Shown here: positions 10,443 through 20,938 of the stretch, piece after piece | Position numbering within the stretch: position 1 is the stretch's first letter | Layout: each line of letters starts with the position of its first letter | Source of the DNA: Amphimedon queenslandica | Lineage: Eukaryota > Porifera > Demospongiae > Haplosclerida > Niphatidae | DNA length: 23,348 nucleotides | Direction: 5' to 3' | Assembly: GCF_000090795.2 (NCBI RefSeq) | Contig: NW_003546598.1 | Coordinates: 39,525 to 62,872 of the forward strand | The notes under the pieces: generated by a model | Database searches by the model: none | Told to the model about the DNA's origin: nothing | What the model saw: only the letters and a program-made list of their open reading frames with translations | Program-made: the position numbers and the translations under genes

Positions 10443-12111
10443 CATCTTCCTTCCATTGCCAATAAATGAGTGGCAAATGAACTTATAAAATATATAGTAG
10501 TAATTTGTACCTTTGTGCTAAAAATAGAAGTTCTTAGGCGTGCATATGACCCAATTTAGACTTGTTTGGTCGATACACTAGTAGTCACTAGATCACAGAA
10601 AAATTCCAAAACTCTTAATATAGCTTGGAGGGAAAGGTCCTTTGCTATACTTTCTTCCACCTCTATGTTCTTTGCGTAAAATTCTTCAGGGCCTTATCTA
10701 GCTCCATCTTGTAAAAAAAGTGTGGAGAATCAAATATCTGGTCAAAAGTCTTCAGGGATTTCCCCTGCTGGTCACATCATGATAACTTCAGATGAGCAAG
10801 GTTGCTATGCGCGATTTCAAAAACATATCATGACATATCAATGTTCAATACATTGATAATTTAGCACCCATGGCTAGTAGCATATAGGCTCTCTTCGTAG
10901 CCTTGTTCTTGACTTCTAAAAAATTTAAAGCTACAAATATTTGCTAGACATTGTGCAGAGACATGCTCTACTATGTATAACCACAATTACAAATTATTTC
11001 CATTGATTTATCCCTTTAAGAAGAGTCATAAAATGCTTGCTTTCCAGCATTTTGACTAAAAGTTATGATGTACTATACAACATAACAATGGCACAATTCC
11101 CAGGACAAAATGAGATTATCTTGTATGCTTGTACAGTTCTTATAATAGCAACTACACTTGCAGCTATCTCATTGTATGTAACATCTGTCCAAGGGATGAT
11201 TGAACTACTTTCAACCACAACCATGAAAGGGTCAATGATAGTGATGGGCGATTCCGAGTCTGGAGTATTCGATCCTACGATTCCAAATAGAATTGTACTC
11301 GTTTTAAAAGAGAAGTGGCAATTGTGAGAAGCAATTCCCAATTAAGCGACATCTAACCACACCTTTTAATATTAATAATAGTTAATAAATCAGTAGTTAA
11401 TACCTTAATCATTCATTATTATTGCATTCTTATTGCTGTAATTGATACCACATGGCTTTGCGCATGCGCAGTTGTAGTACTTGGAATTGGTTTTCAATTC
11501 CATTAATTCCAGTCTCAAAAGTATTCAGAAGTGGAATCAATTGCGATTCGCCCATCTCTAGTTAATGACTGCTGAGATACACGCATGTGACTGTAGCTGA
11601 TGTACACTGCTTGGCACTGCAGTACACATGTATTCTGCCACCTTTTCTGTAATGGCTTAAGCCAGCCTCTAATAACATCTATTATTGTATGAAAGGGATT
11701 AAGAATGAATTTTTTACGAAAATTATAATTGTATAATAATAATAATAATGATAATCATAATGATAATAATAGGAACAAGTAAAACTGTGTAAAAATATTC
11801 CTATAATTGTTTTCGCCACCTTGCAAGTACAGCTAGAATTTTGGTAAAAACTAATGAAAGTTTTCTCTGCCTTGTAATGCTTCCAGAAAAGACTTCAGAC
11901 AGTATCTTTATGCTCCTTTGCTGTTAGAAATCTCATAACTTCGTCCTATGTGCTAAATGCCATTTTGTTTAACGTGGCGACACCTAGTAATGGGAGCGTG
12001 GGTGGGTGGTTGCTAAGGCTTGTTATTTCTTGAATACAACATGTATAAAAGAAATGTAAGTGTTGACATAAGATCAAATATATATTGCACGTTGATGAAA
12101 TAAATTATAGG
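10443..12111. other. Gap without an assigned gene
   Basis: AT-rich sequence. A 96-codon + strand frame at 11037-11327 has one hydrophobic segment (IILYACTVLIIATTLAAISL). It overlaps an antisense frame of similar length, matches nothing I know and has no clear context, so I do not call it a gene. A perfect palindrome TGCGCATGCGCA lies at about 11458-11469, and (AAT)n-like tracts at 11733-11772. Nothing else is recognised. Confidence 0.5.
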
Positions 12112-12140
12112 ACGACCTGGGGGCTACATCCCCAGGTCGT
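12112..12140. other. GC-rich perfect hairpin
   Basis: ACGACCTGGGG (12112-12122) pairs perfectly with CCCCAGGTCGT (12130-12140) around a 7-base loop. In such AT-rich surroundings it stands out. It could be a tiny palindromic element, a structured RNA or a transposon end. It is too short for a typical animal miRNA precursor. Confidence 0.6.
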
Positions 12141-13140
12141 AAATAATTGTCACTGTGCCGCTTATCTGTCCTTCCTCCGTCAGCGGATAGGCTGATGTTA
12201 CTCTGTCTTTGTGCTTTCTATCCATGTTTCCTTTAATCTTTTGTTGGGCTCTCCCGTTCTACACTTTTTCTTGTTGTTTTTGTAATAAGAGTAATAATAA
12301 TAATAGTAATAACAACAATGATAATGATGACAACATATATTAAGTACTCAATTTTCATGGTTGTGATAAAATATGAGATGCACAGTGTTTCTATTTTTAA
12401 AACTAATTAGATTTTGTCATAACATTCAGAATTTTGGATTGTTAAAATTGATCAATGATATACAAGTAATTGCACACGTTTTAAGGTACGTTGATATGCA
12501 AGTAAATACACACACAAATGACAGTTTAATATACGTAGATATACATGTTGCCAGACCTTAATTGAAAATTATAGCGTCGACAAAGCAACACTTGTTATGA
12601 CATTAACATCAGCTTCTTTAGCCATAAATTATCAGTATCTTTGAGGGTAGTGTCGAAAAACTCATTTCCAAGCATGTCAACACTTCTACTTGCTTCTTTT
12701 TGACGTTTAACCTATTCAAATACTGATATTAAGAATGCTGGAACTCAACAATCAAACATCTAAATGCTTACAGGCATAGAGATGGACTTGTAAAATAATT
12801 TAAATACATGTGTATAGCTTAGTAGTAACCTTTCCCGGGCAGTGGGTGGAAAATTTGCGGACATAACAGCAGTTGTTATTGGTGTTTTATTGTCTCTTGA
12901 TATTGTTACACATTTGGTACCATTATAAAGCATGGGTGTTTAAGCATGGCATAAAGTCAATAATTAAAACAGTATTATCATTTACGGCACATAATAAAAT
13001 TTAAATTTATAATGTTACATTTTTCCAGGATATTGTATATTCTATTTCTTATTCATAGTTTAACCCATACACTATTAACTATCATAACATTATGGTTTAA
13101 CACCTACTGAAGTAAAATAACTGTACTGGGCATAGCTAAG
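12141..13140. other. Gap without an assigned gene
   Basis: Contains an (AAT)-like tract near 12286-12335 and a 62-codon + strand frame (12373-12561) with no recognisable content. I see no exon structure or element ends here. Confidence 0.5.
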
Positions 13141-13550
13141 GTGCCGTATTTTCTTGTGGAAACGCCTAGGCGTTTATTTCTTATAGAGACCTGTTTGCTA
13201 GGCATTTAAATGAAGTAGGCGTTTATACGAGGTGGGCATTTATAACCCAAAAATAATCCTTACCACCATGTTTCAATAGACACAACGCGTAGTTTAAAAC
13301 TGACATCAAAACTTCTGAGTTTCTGTAGCCTTCTCAGCTGCAGCTGCCATTGTAGAATGTAAACTACTAAACTATGTAAGGTACATGTACCACGTGGATG
13401 AGGTAGGTGGGTGTGGTATAGGCTTTTAACCAAGAATGGGCGTCTAAACAAGCATGGGCGTTTATTGTCAAAGTTATGTGCTGTCTCTAGGCGTTTATAC
13501 AGGCATGGGCATTTATAGGGAGGAGGCATTTCCACGAGGAAATACGGTGC
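13141..13550. mobile_element. MITE-like element with GGCGTTTAT internal repeats
   Basis: The ends are imperfect inverted repeats. The left reads CCGTATTTTCTTGTGGAAAC (from 13144). The right, reverse complemented, reads CCGTATTTCCTCGTGGAAAT (up to 13547). The left end runs into a perfect palindrome AACGCCTAGGCGTT (13161-13174). The interior carries at least seven direct copies or variants of GGCGTTTATA, often preceded by CATG or GT. The element is about 410 bp with no coding capacity; the minus-strand frame over it (13260-13535) reflects the repeats. A 2-bp TG flank on both sides could be a target duplication but is too short to trust. The superfamily is not clear. Confidence 0.7.
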
Positions 13551-13613
13551 TTCTTCTTAAACTGTGCATCACCTGCAACAGCTGCAACAATTCAAACAGC
13601 TTGTACTAGGTTA

Positions 13614-14283
13614 GGTATTGTCATCTCTAATCTAAGATTAGAAGTTTTCTGAAAAGTTACCTTCATTGCGACCATAGCCTTCGTCTGATCAATCCACGTT
13701 GTCATCATGATGACCACGGAGAGTCAAACTTTGCTTACTACAAACAATAACAACCTTGATTAATGATTCAATAAGCTTTGTGTTGCCTTTTATGATCTCA
13801 AATGACTGACTACTGATAAGAGTGCCCATACTTAAGGAAGGATCTTTGTACCTGGCTATGAACTACATCATTATTGTAATTGCAGACTGATAATAATCAT
13901 TCTTTGCATTAAGATTAGCCTTTTGAGACATTTTGATTTCAGCTGTAAATGGTGTGGTTACAAAATGGCTAAGTGTGTGATCTGAAACTTGCTCTGAGGT
14001 AAAAAAGAAGCACAACAAGATCCTCCATTCATGTGATGAGAGTATTAAAGCCAAGGGTGCTTTTTTAACAATTAAGGTTGAAACTGACAAAATAATGACA
14101 AAGTAGACTGATGAAAGCGAGTATGTGAATAAGATTCTGGGTCATCATGAGATTCTGACTTTAAAACAGAATTAATTTCATCTCTTGAAGCATATTGCCA
14201 CAATCATGCAGTTCTGTAAGTTCACTTACGTCTGGCTCAAACTGCTCTACACCAATGTGTAGAGAAGTTTTATCATGACCACA
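13614..14283 (-). pseudogene. hAT-like transposase fragment (DUF4371/ZMYM1-like)
   Basis: Read on the minus strand, the key block is SKQSLTLRGHHDDN (about 13695-13738) followed by RNEGNFSENF. This corresponds to the 'ALRGHRDD ... N-x-GNF' signature of DUF4371-containing hAT proteins. Upstream of it, in frame, are FIARYKDPSLSMGTLISS and IKGNTKLIESLIKVVIV, and before them HFVTTPFTAEIKMSQKA (13863-14090). An N-terminal stretch VEQFEPDVSELTELHDCGN lies near 14240. Only the N-terminal half of the family is present: nothing resembling the catalytic core or the dimerisation domain follows, and the MITE begins 64 bp downstream. Several in-frame stops show decay. The call rests on the LRGHHDD motif and the order of segments. 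Confidence 0.55.
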
Positions 14284-14701
14284 TTCAACTAAACCAATTT
14301 ATGTACAGATTGTGTTACAGTACCTAAAATAATGGCAAGATTGAGTTATTACTTCAATCAATTTGAAAAACTGGATGGCTGTACCAGCCTGATGATTGCC
14401 ATCGCTTTTAGTGCTCTGAGTTTCATTGGCAGTACCAGTCAGAGGGTACAAAACTACACTGTCAGCAGTGTGACCTTCATAATTACTATCATCTACAAGC
14501 ATAGCTTAATCAAAAGTATGTTTAACAAGTACTGAACAGACATACTTTGTCCCTTTTAGACAAGTAGTTTATTGTACCATTTGTTCAATTTCTCTTTGAC
14601 ATATTGTATGTGCAACAGCTGCTTTTAATAAAAAACACAATTACAATAGCTAAGCTTTTGAGGGCAATTCCTAATTATATTTCAGAAGGCTCAAGTCTCA
14701 C
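14284..14701. other. Gap beside the DIRS complex
   Basis: Two overlapping opposite-strand frames of 67 codons (14299-14502 minus, 14332-14535 plus). The minus one (LVDDSNYEGHTADSVVLYP) could be an upstream exon of the hAT-like remnant, because a TTTTAG acceptor-like run lies nearby, but I cannot support that. Nothing else is seen. Confidence 0.3.
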
Positions 14702-14842
14702 ATATCAATGGCGTTTGGCCTAGTTTTCTAAATTTCAGTTAGTTTGTAGTAACAATTAGAAAGTTTACGGTAACACTCTCCACCTATGGGTGAGGCTTTT
14801 CCTATACAAGCCCTGACCTGGTGAGGCCACGTTGGCCTTTTT
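14702..14842 (+). repeat. Inverted terminal repeat, left copy (DIRS-like)
   Basis: From ATATCAATGGCGTTTGGCC to GTTGGCCTTTT this matches the reverse complement of 22458-22602 over its whole length, with scattered substitutions and short gaps. Shared blocks include GTTTGGCCTAGTTTTCTAAA, TTTCAGT and CTGACCTGGTGAG. The right copy has a TATATAAG box about 25 bp before its inner end; here it has decayed to TATACAAG. This fits a promoter firing inward, but that is inference. Confidence 0.75.
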
Positions 14843-14951
14843 TCTAACTCCAGAGAAAAGAAGTTCACAACTGATAGTTATAAAATAAATATTTCTTAAG
14901 ATCAGCAGCCAGAGTGCTGCTGCTGCTAAGATAATTGCCCAACTTTAGAAG

Positions 14952-15840
14952 ATGGAAAATTCCATCAGAGACATGTTACAGAGTACATTTAAGAGGGTCA
15001 GTTGCCTGTAAGAGCAGGCACCCCAGTCACTCAAAAGAAGGCGACTGAGTCGTCCTCATCCCATTTAGTGGACAGGGACATGTCAGGCTTAGAAAGCCTT
15101 ACAGATGTCTCCTGGCCAGTGTCAGGTGACGAGGAGAAACAGGGAGATATGTTAGAGATGGAGATCCTTAGTCAAGTCCCTATCCAGCTCTCAGAGGAGA
15201 CAATACAGCTGGTCACCTCCACTTATAGGAAAGTGCTATCCTCCAACAGCTGTAAGAGGCTTAAGAGTGGCTTCCCTCCCCGCAGCTTCAGGACACCCAG
15301 TGTCCTAAGCTGGATCCCATTTTCAAGGAGGCATCCATTCACAAGGAGACAAAGACAGTGGATACCAAATTAGCACGTGTTGAGGTGCTAATTCACAACC
15401 CAGCCTGTCCTTTGATTTGTCTGCTTCACTCCTTTGATACAGGATAGATATCCAATGATGAGGCAAATCTTGCTGTCAGTAATGCGATCCGCTTGTTAGG
15501 GATTGCTTCTGCTGGGATGTCAAGGCTCATGAGAAGGAAGATCGTCAAGTCAGTGAATTGGGACATATTGGACCTGGCAGAGGAGAACATCTTCCAGTCA
15601 GCTGCCCCGACCTCCTTGGTTCAGGGTTTGAGGTCAAAATGAAGTAGAAGGTAGAGTCCCTAAAACTCCTTGCCATCTCTAGGACTTCTCAGCCTCTGGC
15701 AAAAAGGTTTTCAAAGAGGCCATCTCACTGCCCCCCCAAGAGGTGGTGGCCAGTCAAGCTGAGGGAGACCCTGGCAAAAGAGGAAATAATAACCCTCAGC
15801 CAGGAAATAGTATCCATGAACCATTGTGTGAAAGGAAGAC
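14952..15840 (+). pseudogene. DIRS-type gag remnant
   Basis: An ATG at 14952 opens MENSIRDMLQSTFKRV. A frame change then leads into an acidic N-terminal part (from about 15010) containing SWPVSGDEEKQGD. From 15280 another frame reads LQDTQCPKLDPIFKEAS, then KETKTVDTKLARVEVLIHNP, and after a TAG, NDEANLAVSNAIRLLGIASA and RRKIVKSVNWDILDLAEEN. This order matches the DIRS gag pattern of a 'C-P-x-L-D-P-x-F-K' block, an 'LARxQ..V.DP' block and a 'LLGNAS...ISRLRRKR' block followed by 'P.I.DLAEE', as I recall it. Gag proteins package the element RNA. At least two frameshifts and several stops inactivate it. The 3' part (15640-15840) is coding-like but not clearly alignable. Confidence 0.7.
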
Positions 15841-15884
15841 TTCAAATCATGCATAGATATATTTTTATTAAAAAATTTAAGACT

Positions 15885-17345
15885 TAGTACATTGGTTCAA
15901 AGGGGTGTAACTCCACTAGAAGTGGGAGAAACACTAATAGCGGGAAGACATGCTCTTTTTGAGGACAACTTGTCAAATATATCTTAGGACTAAGGGGGTA
16001 CAAAGAGGAATTTTTGATAAACCCCACACAACAGGGACAGCCAAGAGTAGCTAGGCATGTCCTCAACCCCAGATCAGACATAAAAATGGTCACCAAAGGG
16101 CCATTTTCAAAATTTGCCTCAGCAAGAATCGCCAGAGTTTTTACTCCTGTCTCTTTCTGGTGCCGAAAAAACATGGGGGCAAGAGAGCAGTGAAGGATCT
16201 GACTGCTTTTGTGCCACCCTACAATTTCAAGATGTAGGGTCTCCATACTCCGAGGGACATTCCAAAGGAAGGGAACTGGATGATGAAAGTGGATCTGAAG
16301 GCTGCATACTTGACAATCCCAATTCACCAGTCAGACAGACAATTTCTACGCTTTTCCACAGAAAGCCAAGACTTCCAGGTCAATTACCTGCCATTCGGCC
16401 TGTCCCGTGCTCACTGGGTCATTACCAAGACCCTGGCTAACCCTGCTCAGAGAACTAGGTGTCAGGCTTGCGGCATACATAGACGACATTCTAGTCCTGG
16501 CAAAGAAAGTGGAAAAAATGCAACACCACACAGAGGCTTTGATATACCTCCTGGAGAAACTGAGCTATGTAGTACGTCCAGACAAATCTGTCAGACAACC
16601 AACCCAAAAAATAGAAGTCCTAGGAATGATGGTCAACTCGGGAACGAGAGAGATACGCCTCCTAGGCCAGGTAATAAAGAAACTGAGAAAAGAGGCAGCC
16701 ATGATGATCAGAGACAAGCTAGCTCTTCATACTGCTCAAGAAGTGTCACGCTTACTGGGGAAATTCAAATCAGTTTCCAAAGCAAATCCTCCAGCCCCAC
16801 AATTTTGCAAGGCATTACAGAGAGATTTGTTTAAGGCTCTAAGAGACCAGAGCAACCAGTGATACGACACTCCGTGCAGCTAATCATCAGCTGCCATGGA
16901 GGAGCAGGAATGGCGGAACACTTAGCTAATGAGCTGGAATGGGAAGAGTCTGGACCTAAGGGAACCAGGCTTCAAGATAGAACATCCCTCAATGGGTGAG
17001 AGTATCATGCTAAGGGACACAAACTGGTGGCCCTTTGGTCACAGCTGAAGCGATAACAGAACATAAGCAGCGTAGAGCTGCAAGCAGCAACCCTAGCAGT
17101 CAAAACCTTCATGAAGGCCAAAGCAACAAGACTGTACTACTGCTCCTACACAACCTGTGGCTTATGTGAACAACTTGGGTGGTATAGTCTCTGCCCCGGC
17201 TACCAAACTGGCAAGAGAGCTGTGGATGTGATGCCTATAGAGGGACATACTTCTGACAGCAAAGCATGTACCTGGGAAAAAGAAAGTGATAGCAGACAGA
17301 GTCAAGAGTGATGAAGGATCGCTCTGACAGGAGAAGATCGTTCAG
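15885..17345 (+). pseudogene. DIRS-type reverse transcriptase and RNase H remnant
   Basis: The N-terminal part reads AGRHALFEDNLSNIS (about 15945), as in the 'GGRLxxF' start of DIRS RT. The palm follows at 16280: MKVDLKAAYLTIPIHQS, then YLPFGLS, then after a frame change AAYIDDILVLAKKVEKM (about 16470), in which YIDD is the catalytic motif, and HTEALIYLLEKLSYVV plus KIEVLGMMVNS. The 151-codon frame 16407-16862 holds the best preserved part. The RNase H portion reads SSVELQAATLAVKTFMKAKA (about 17075), then VAYVNNLGGIVSAPATKLAR (about 17155) and AKHVPGKKKVIADRVKS (about 17265), matching the 'H-x-P-G-x-x-N-x-x-AD' end with Asn replaced by Lys-type residues. Several stops and shifts are present. 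Sequence after 17345 no longer matches a DIRS element. Confidence 0.8.
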
Positions 17346-17605
17346 GACGCATGATTGCTTGTGACAATCCATAGTGTACTGCTGAATGGTATTATTCTGT
17401 ATGTATTGGAATTAAACATGAACCTAAAGGCAAATAGTGTTTTCCTCGTAAATAAAGCTAACATAATTATTTGTCTTTATTATTATAACATTTAATTTCG
17501 TAAGAACACAAATCCTATTCAATAATAAATATTAAATGTGATATAATTAATTTGACACTACGGTAGGTGATAAACTTGTTAATCCAGCTGTCACAATCAG
17601 AATTC
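17346..17605. other. Junction segment between DIRS and THAP element
   Basis: AT-rich non-coding sequence between the RNase H remnant and the stop codon of the THAP transposase. It presumably holds the boundary of the latter element, but I could not find matching inverted repeats here and at 19580-19694. Confidence 0.4.
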
Positions 17606-19578
17606 AATCAAAAAGAGAGTTAGCTCTATTGGTATCAGTTGGTTGCATAAAGGGACTGATAGATAGAACTTGTTGTAAAATATTATACTTCTTCCCCAGC
17701 TGACCAATAACTGTCTCTACATGGATCCTAACATGAGCTAGTTGCCTCGTTTTGTCTACTTCTGACGCTGAGAGTTGTGTCTTGCCTTTAGTTTAAGCAG
17801 GAATCAACAGCTTTGCTCTACAAATTGCAAGATCTTAGCTGACTTTGAAACCACTATCAGCCATAATACAATCACTATGTTCTACCTTCTTAAAAAACCA
17901 AATTGCTGGGTTATTACTTGATCAGATACCCATCCTCTCATGCATCTGAGATAAAAGAGATAGTGCTTGTAGGTGATGCTCCAATTAAGACTTTCATAGT
18001 GTTTTGTTATTTGTAATTGCTGAATGTTTGTGCTCTAGCCATTAAATTGGTAGGTCATTGAATGAATACATCAAAGCAATCAATGATACACTATACATTA
18101 GAATAGTGCTTTCGAAATGATTTAGGCAAATTGTGTAGCAATGTTTCCTTGTCAGGCCATGATATAAGACATTTGAACTCGACACTCATTACATTAATCC
18201 ACCGGCTAAAGATAGTACTAATGCATCCCTCACCAACATCCATTGAAGATGCCAAATCCATATGTGGTACACCAAGACCAAGTTTGACTAGAGTCACAAA
18301 GAATTCCTCTACAAGAGGGTGTCTTGAAATAGTCGACTTAAGAAGAGGTTTTTACAGATTGAAGAGGCATAGTAATAGTATAGAAGTCCAGTGTAGAAAT
18401 TTGTTTTTTCATTGTCCTTAATGCAGCTTGCCCCAAATGAATGGTGTTCCAACTTGGAATGTAAAATCTCATTGTTCCAGCCATTGTGCTTGACTATTGG
18501 ATGACTTTAGCATTGCATTTTCCTGTGTGAGTAAAGATTCTCCTGCTTTTACACATGTTTCCTCTCATATCTGGTAATGGTCTCCTTTAGTTGCTCAATT
18601 TTAAGGTGATGCTCTCCTATTTCAGTCTCTTTCGACTCTAATTCTAAGTCAATTTCATGTATCCTTCCCATATAAGTAGCCTCTTTACTGCTTTCTTCAT
18701 CAAAACTTTGATCTTCTCGATCACCACTGTTGACCAATGTAAAATCGCTTTCTTCCAGATAGTTATCAGTGTCACAATCAAGTTCTATCTCACTTAGATA
18801 AAAGTTTTCAAATTTGTTTTCATACTTATAATCTTCAGATTCATGCATCCACACTCACTTCTTCAAAGTTGTTGGCAGTAAAGTTATTGCTTATATATTC
18901 AGTGTTGATCAGATCTCCCCATTCACATTCAGCATTGATCACTTCTCCTTGTTGATTGTTAAGCATATACACATATTTGTCATCCATCATATCTTCAAAT
19001 TCATACACATCGTCATATTCATATTTGTCGTATTATCATCATATTCAAGTATCTCTCCATTATCATATTCATCGTCATTAGCATCATTGTGACTGTCAAG
19101 AACCTCGTCACAATCAACAGTATCTGTGGCACTTTCTTTATCAGAAACTGTAGATACCCTTTTCCTACAGGAAACAATATGTAAAAGATGGATATAAACA
19201 ATCCCTCACTTGTCAGTTTTTCAAGTTAACATACGATGATGAAGAAATTGTTCTTTACGTCTAGATGTTTTTTTATAGCCCCGCTCCTTTTACCGGATTA
19301 TTAAAAACAAACTAGGAATATAATATGGATGACTGGGTCTCTAGAGTGTTTCCCTACAAAAGCAAAGTATGACATCCATGGTTGGCTCAACCTGTATGCA
19401 TGTATAATACCTGTGACAAAGTGAGCACTAGAGAGCCTTGAATACTCAGAAGGGATCCAGTTTTTCCTTTTCATAGCTGCAATCCACTTATTTTGTTTTC
19501 CATTGGAAATTGAAAAAACCTAATTCCAGCTTTTCCTTGGCGATTAGTACATCGAAATGCACAGCAGTGAAACACCAT
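17606..19578 (-). pseudogene. THAP-domain DDE transposase, ISL2EU/Harbinger-like, decayed
   Basis: An ATG at 19578 opens a THAP zinc finger: MVFHCCAFRCTNRQGKAG, then IRFFQFP, and after a frameshift KWIAAMKRKNWIPS, SRLSSAHFVTG. A donor at 19410 ends this exon. The next exon reads GKHSRDP and, in another frame, YIPSLF, the usual THAP end. In the C2CH motif the third Cys is Ser (S-S-A-H). An acidic linker follows (19200-18850), then a coiled coil (ELESKETEIGEHHLKIEQL, about 18640), then FYTGL (18388-18403). The HTH part is TLVKLGLGVPHMDLASSMDV and the catalytic part has IIDC (first Asp), IMADSGF (second Asp) and [10 protein letters not shown] (Glu), in differing frames. The final stop is at 17606-17608. 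Many stops and shifts show it is dead. The order THAP, coiled coil, HTH, DDE fits the DDE_Tnp_4 proteins of ISL2EU-type elements. Confidence 0.75.
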
Positions 19579-19691
19579 GTTGCTGTCCAAAATGATGACA
19601 TCCAACCACACCCCTAATTACACCGCCCATGCCATATGAATATATATATGTAAGCAATTATTACTTAAAGAGGTCTATAATATAAAATCAT
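19579..19691. other. Upstream flank of THAP gene, interrupted by Harbinger insertion
   Basis: Contains GACATCCAACCACACC at 19597-19612, 18 bp upstream of the THAP start on the minus strand. A closely similar word (15 of 16) is at 11348-11363. An alternating AT stretch lies near 19640-19650. Nothing else is recognised. Confidence 0.35.
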
Positions 19692-19694
19692 TAA

Positions 19695-19709
19695 AGGCCT
19701 TTCTACACT
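19695..19709 (+). repeat. Harbinger terminal inverted repeat, left
   Basis: AGGCCTTTCTACACT, identical to the reverse complement of 22377-22391. Subterminal ATGCACATTGA occurs at 19720-19730 and 19767-19777, and once inverted at 22338-22348. ATGCGCATT variants occur at 19783-19791 and 19821-19829. These are candidate binding sites for the element's SANT-like protein. A 12-bp palindrome GGAACCGGTTCC lies at 19739-19750. Confidence 0.9.
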
Positions 19710-19923
19710 AGCACTTCTAATGCACATTGAACTGGTTTGGAACCGGTTCCAGTCATTCCACACCTGATGCACATTGACTCCAATGCGCATTAAGCCAAAC
19801 CACCTCCATATGTGGTTTAGATGCGCATTGCAACAACAATTAACGCGTCATCAAGGTTTGTCTTGTGATTCGATGAGCAATGAATACTATTAGTATAATA
19901 GTAGCTAGCTATCAGCACAAAAT

Positions 19924-20822
19924 ATGGCGGCTGGCTGGTCTGCCGAACCTACTGCAGCTCTTCTTGCTATATGGGGAGATGAAAATGTGCAGAAACAGCT
20001 AGATGGGGTAGCAAGAAATCGTTCAATATATGAAAAAATTTCATCAAAACTTAAAGAAAAAAGCTTTAATTATAATTGGAAACAGTGCCGGACTAAAGTC
20101 AAGAACTTGACCCAAAGATATAGAAAAGTCAGTTGCTAGATTTAACTTGATCTTGTTAAAAAAGTGCTCTGGTTTAGATTAAAGATGGTCATACTGTGTC
20201 TGGTACTGATCGCAAAAGCTGTCCATATTATGAACAGATAGACAAAATACTAGGATGTCACACAGCCCAGTATTATTTTAGAGAATGATAGTTCTAATGT
20301 TGCTGTCACTCTTACAAGTAAATAGATATAGCTATAATAGATGCTGAAATTTATAGGTGAGCCATATGATGAGGAAGCCGAAAATGATGACCCTGAATTG
20401 TCTGCAGCCACTGGAGAATCTAGTTGTGAGCCACTGTCTGAGACCACAGCAGTACTAGAAGAGACTAGTGCATCAAGCTCTGGAATGAATTCTCATCCAG
20501 CGATTACACGTAAAACTACTGCAGGACTGGAAAATTAGGGAAAAGTATATGCATTCAGTTTTGTGCCATGCATACCATGATTATTATTATTATTAACATT
20601 ATTATTATCAATATTATTATTGTTATTACTGTGGCAGGAAAGAGAAGAAATGATAGTGGCAAAATTGATAAATTTATGAAATTAGAAGAAAAAAGATTAG
20701 AATTAGAAGAAAGACGTGAGCAACAAATATTCGCTATGTTTAGCGACATCATAAGATTAATGCAACGAAATAGTTATAACTTCCCACCATATGACCCTAA
20801 CATGGATTATAACTTACAATAA
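19924..20822 (+). CDS. Harbinger Myb/SANT-like DNA-binding protein (4 exons)
   Basis: The ATG at 19924 follows AAAAT. Predicted exons are 19924-20127, 20178-20317, 20357-20509 and 20638-20822, with GT-AG introns of 50, 39 and 128 bp; the last contains an (ATT)n tract. Exon 1 encodes a Myb/SANT-like trihelix: TAALLAIWGDENVQKQL, RNRSIYEKISSKL, and WKQCRTKVKNLTQRYRK. Exon 2 continues IKDGHTVSGTDRKSCPYYEQ and DKILG, the usual extension. Exon 3 is acidic (PYDEEAENDDPELSA). Exon 4 is a charged helix (KLEEKRLELEERREQQI) ending in a Tyr/Pro-rich tail. In Harbinger elements this partner binds the ends and brings the transposase into the nucleus. Exon 2 seems to need a one-base shift near 20258 to stay open into exon 3, so this copy may be damaged. 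An AATAAA at 20875-20880 may be its poly(A) signal. Confidence 0.75.
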
Positions 20823-20938
20823 TTAGAATACTGCAGCTATAATATCTATAATTATTATAATTTATACATGTAATAATAAAGTAATAATGGTTTAATAATG
20901 TAGATTAAATAATTATTAGAATATTATGCAGGTCTTGC

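Noticed and set aside
11037..11341. Pair of overlapping opposite-strand frames of 92-96 codons
   Set aside because: No recognisable domain, splice structure or context. Each is the shadow of the other, so neither can be chosen.
13260..13535. 91-codon minus-strand frame
   Set aside because: It lies wholly inside the MITE-like element, and its repeated CP-L-x-K-R pattern comes from the GGCGTTTAT repeats.
14702..14842. Interpretation of the 145-bp repeat as an independent MITE
   Set aside because: Not excluded, but its own ends lack convincing inverted repeats or target duplications, and its position just before a DIRS gag favours a terminal repeat.
15884..16327. 147-codon minus-strand frame
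   Set aside because: It is the antisense of the DIRS reverse transcriptase, which has clear sense-strand motifs.
20231..20310. A tiny intron ending at TTATTTTAG to rescue exon 2 of the SANT-like gene
   Set aside because: The only possible donor would give an intron of about 25 bp and create a stop at the junction; a one-base frameshift is simpler.
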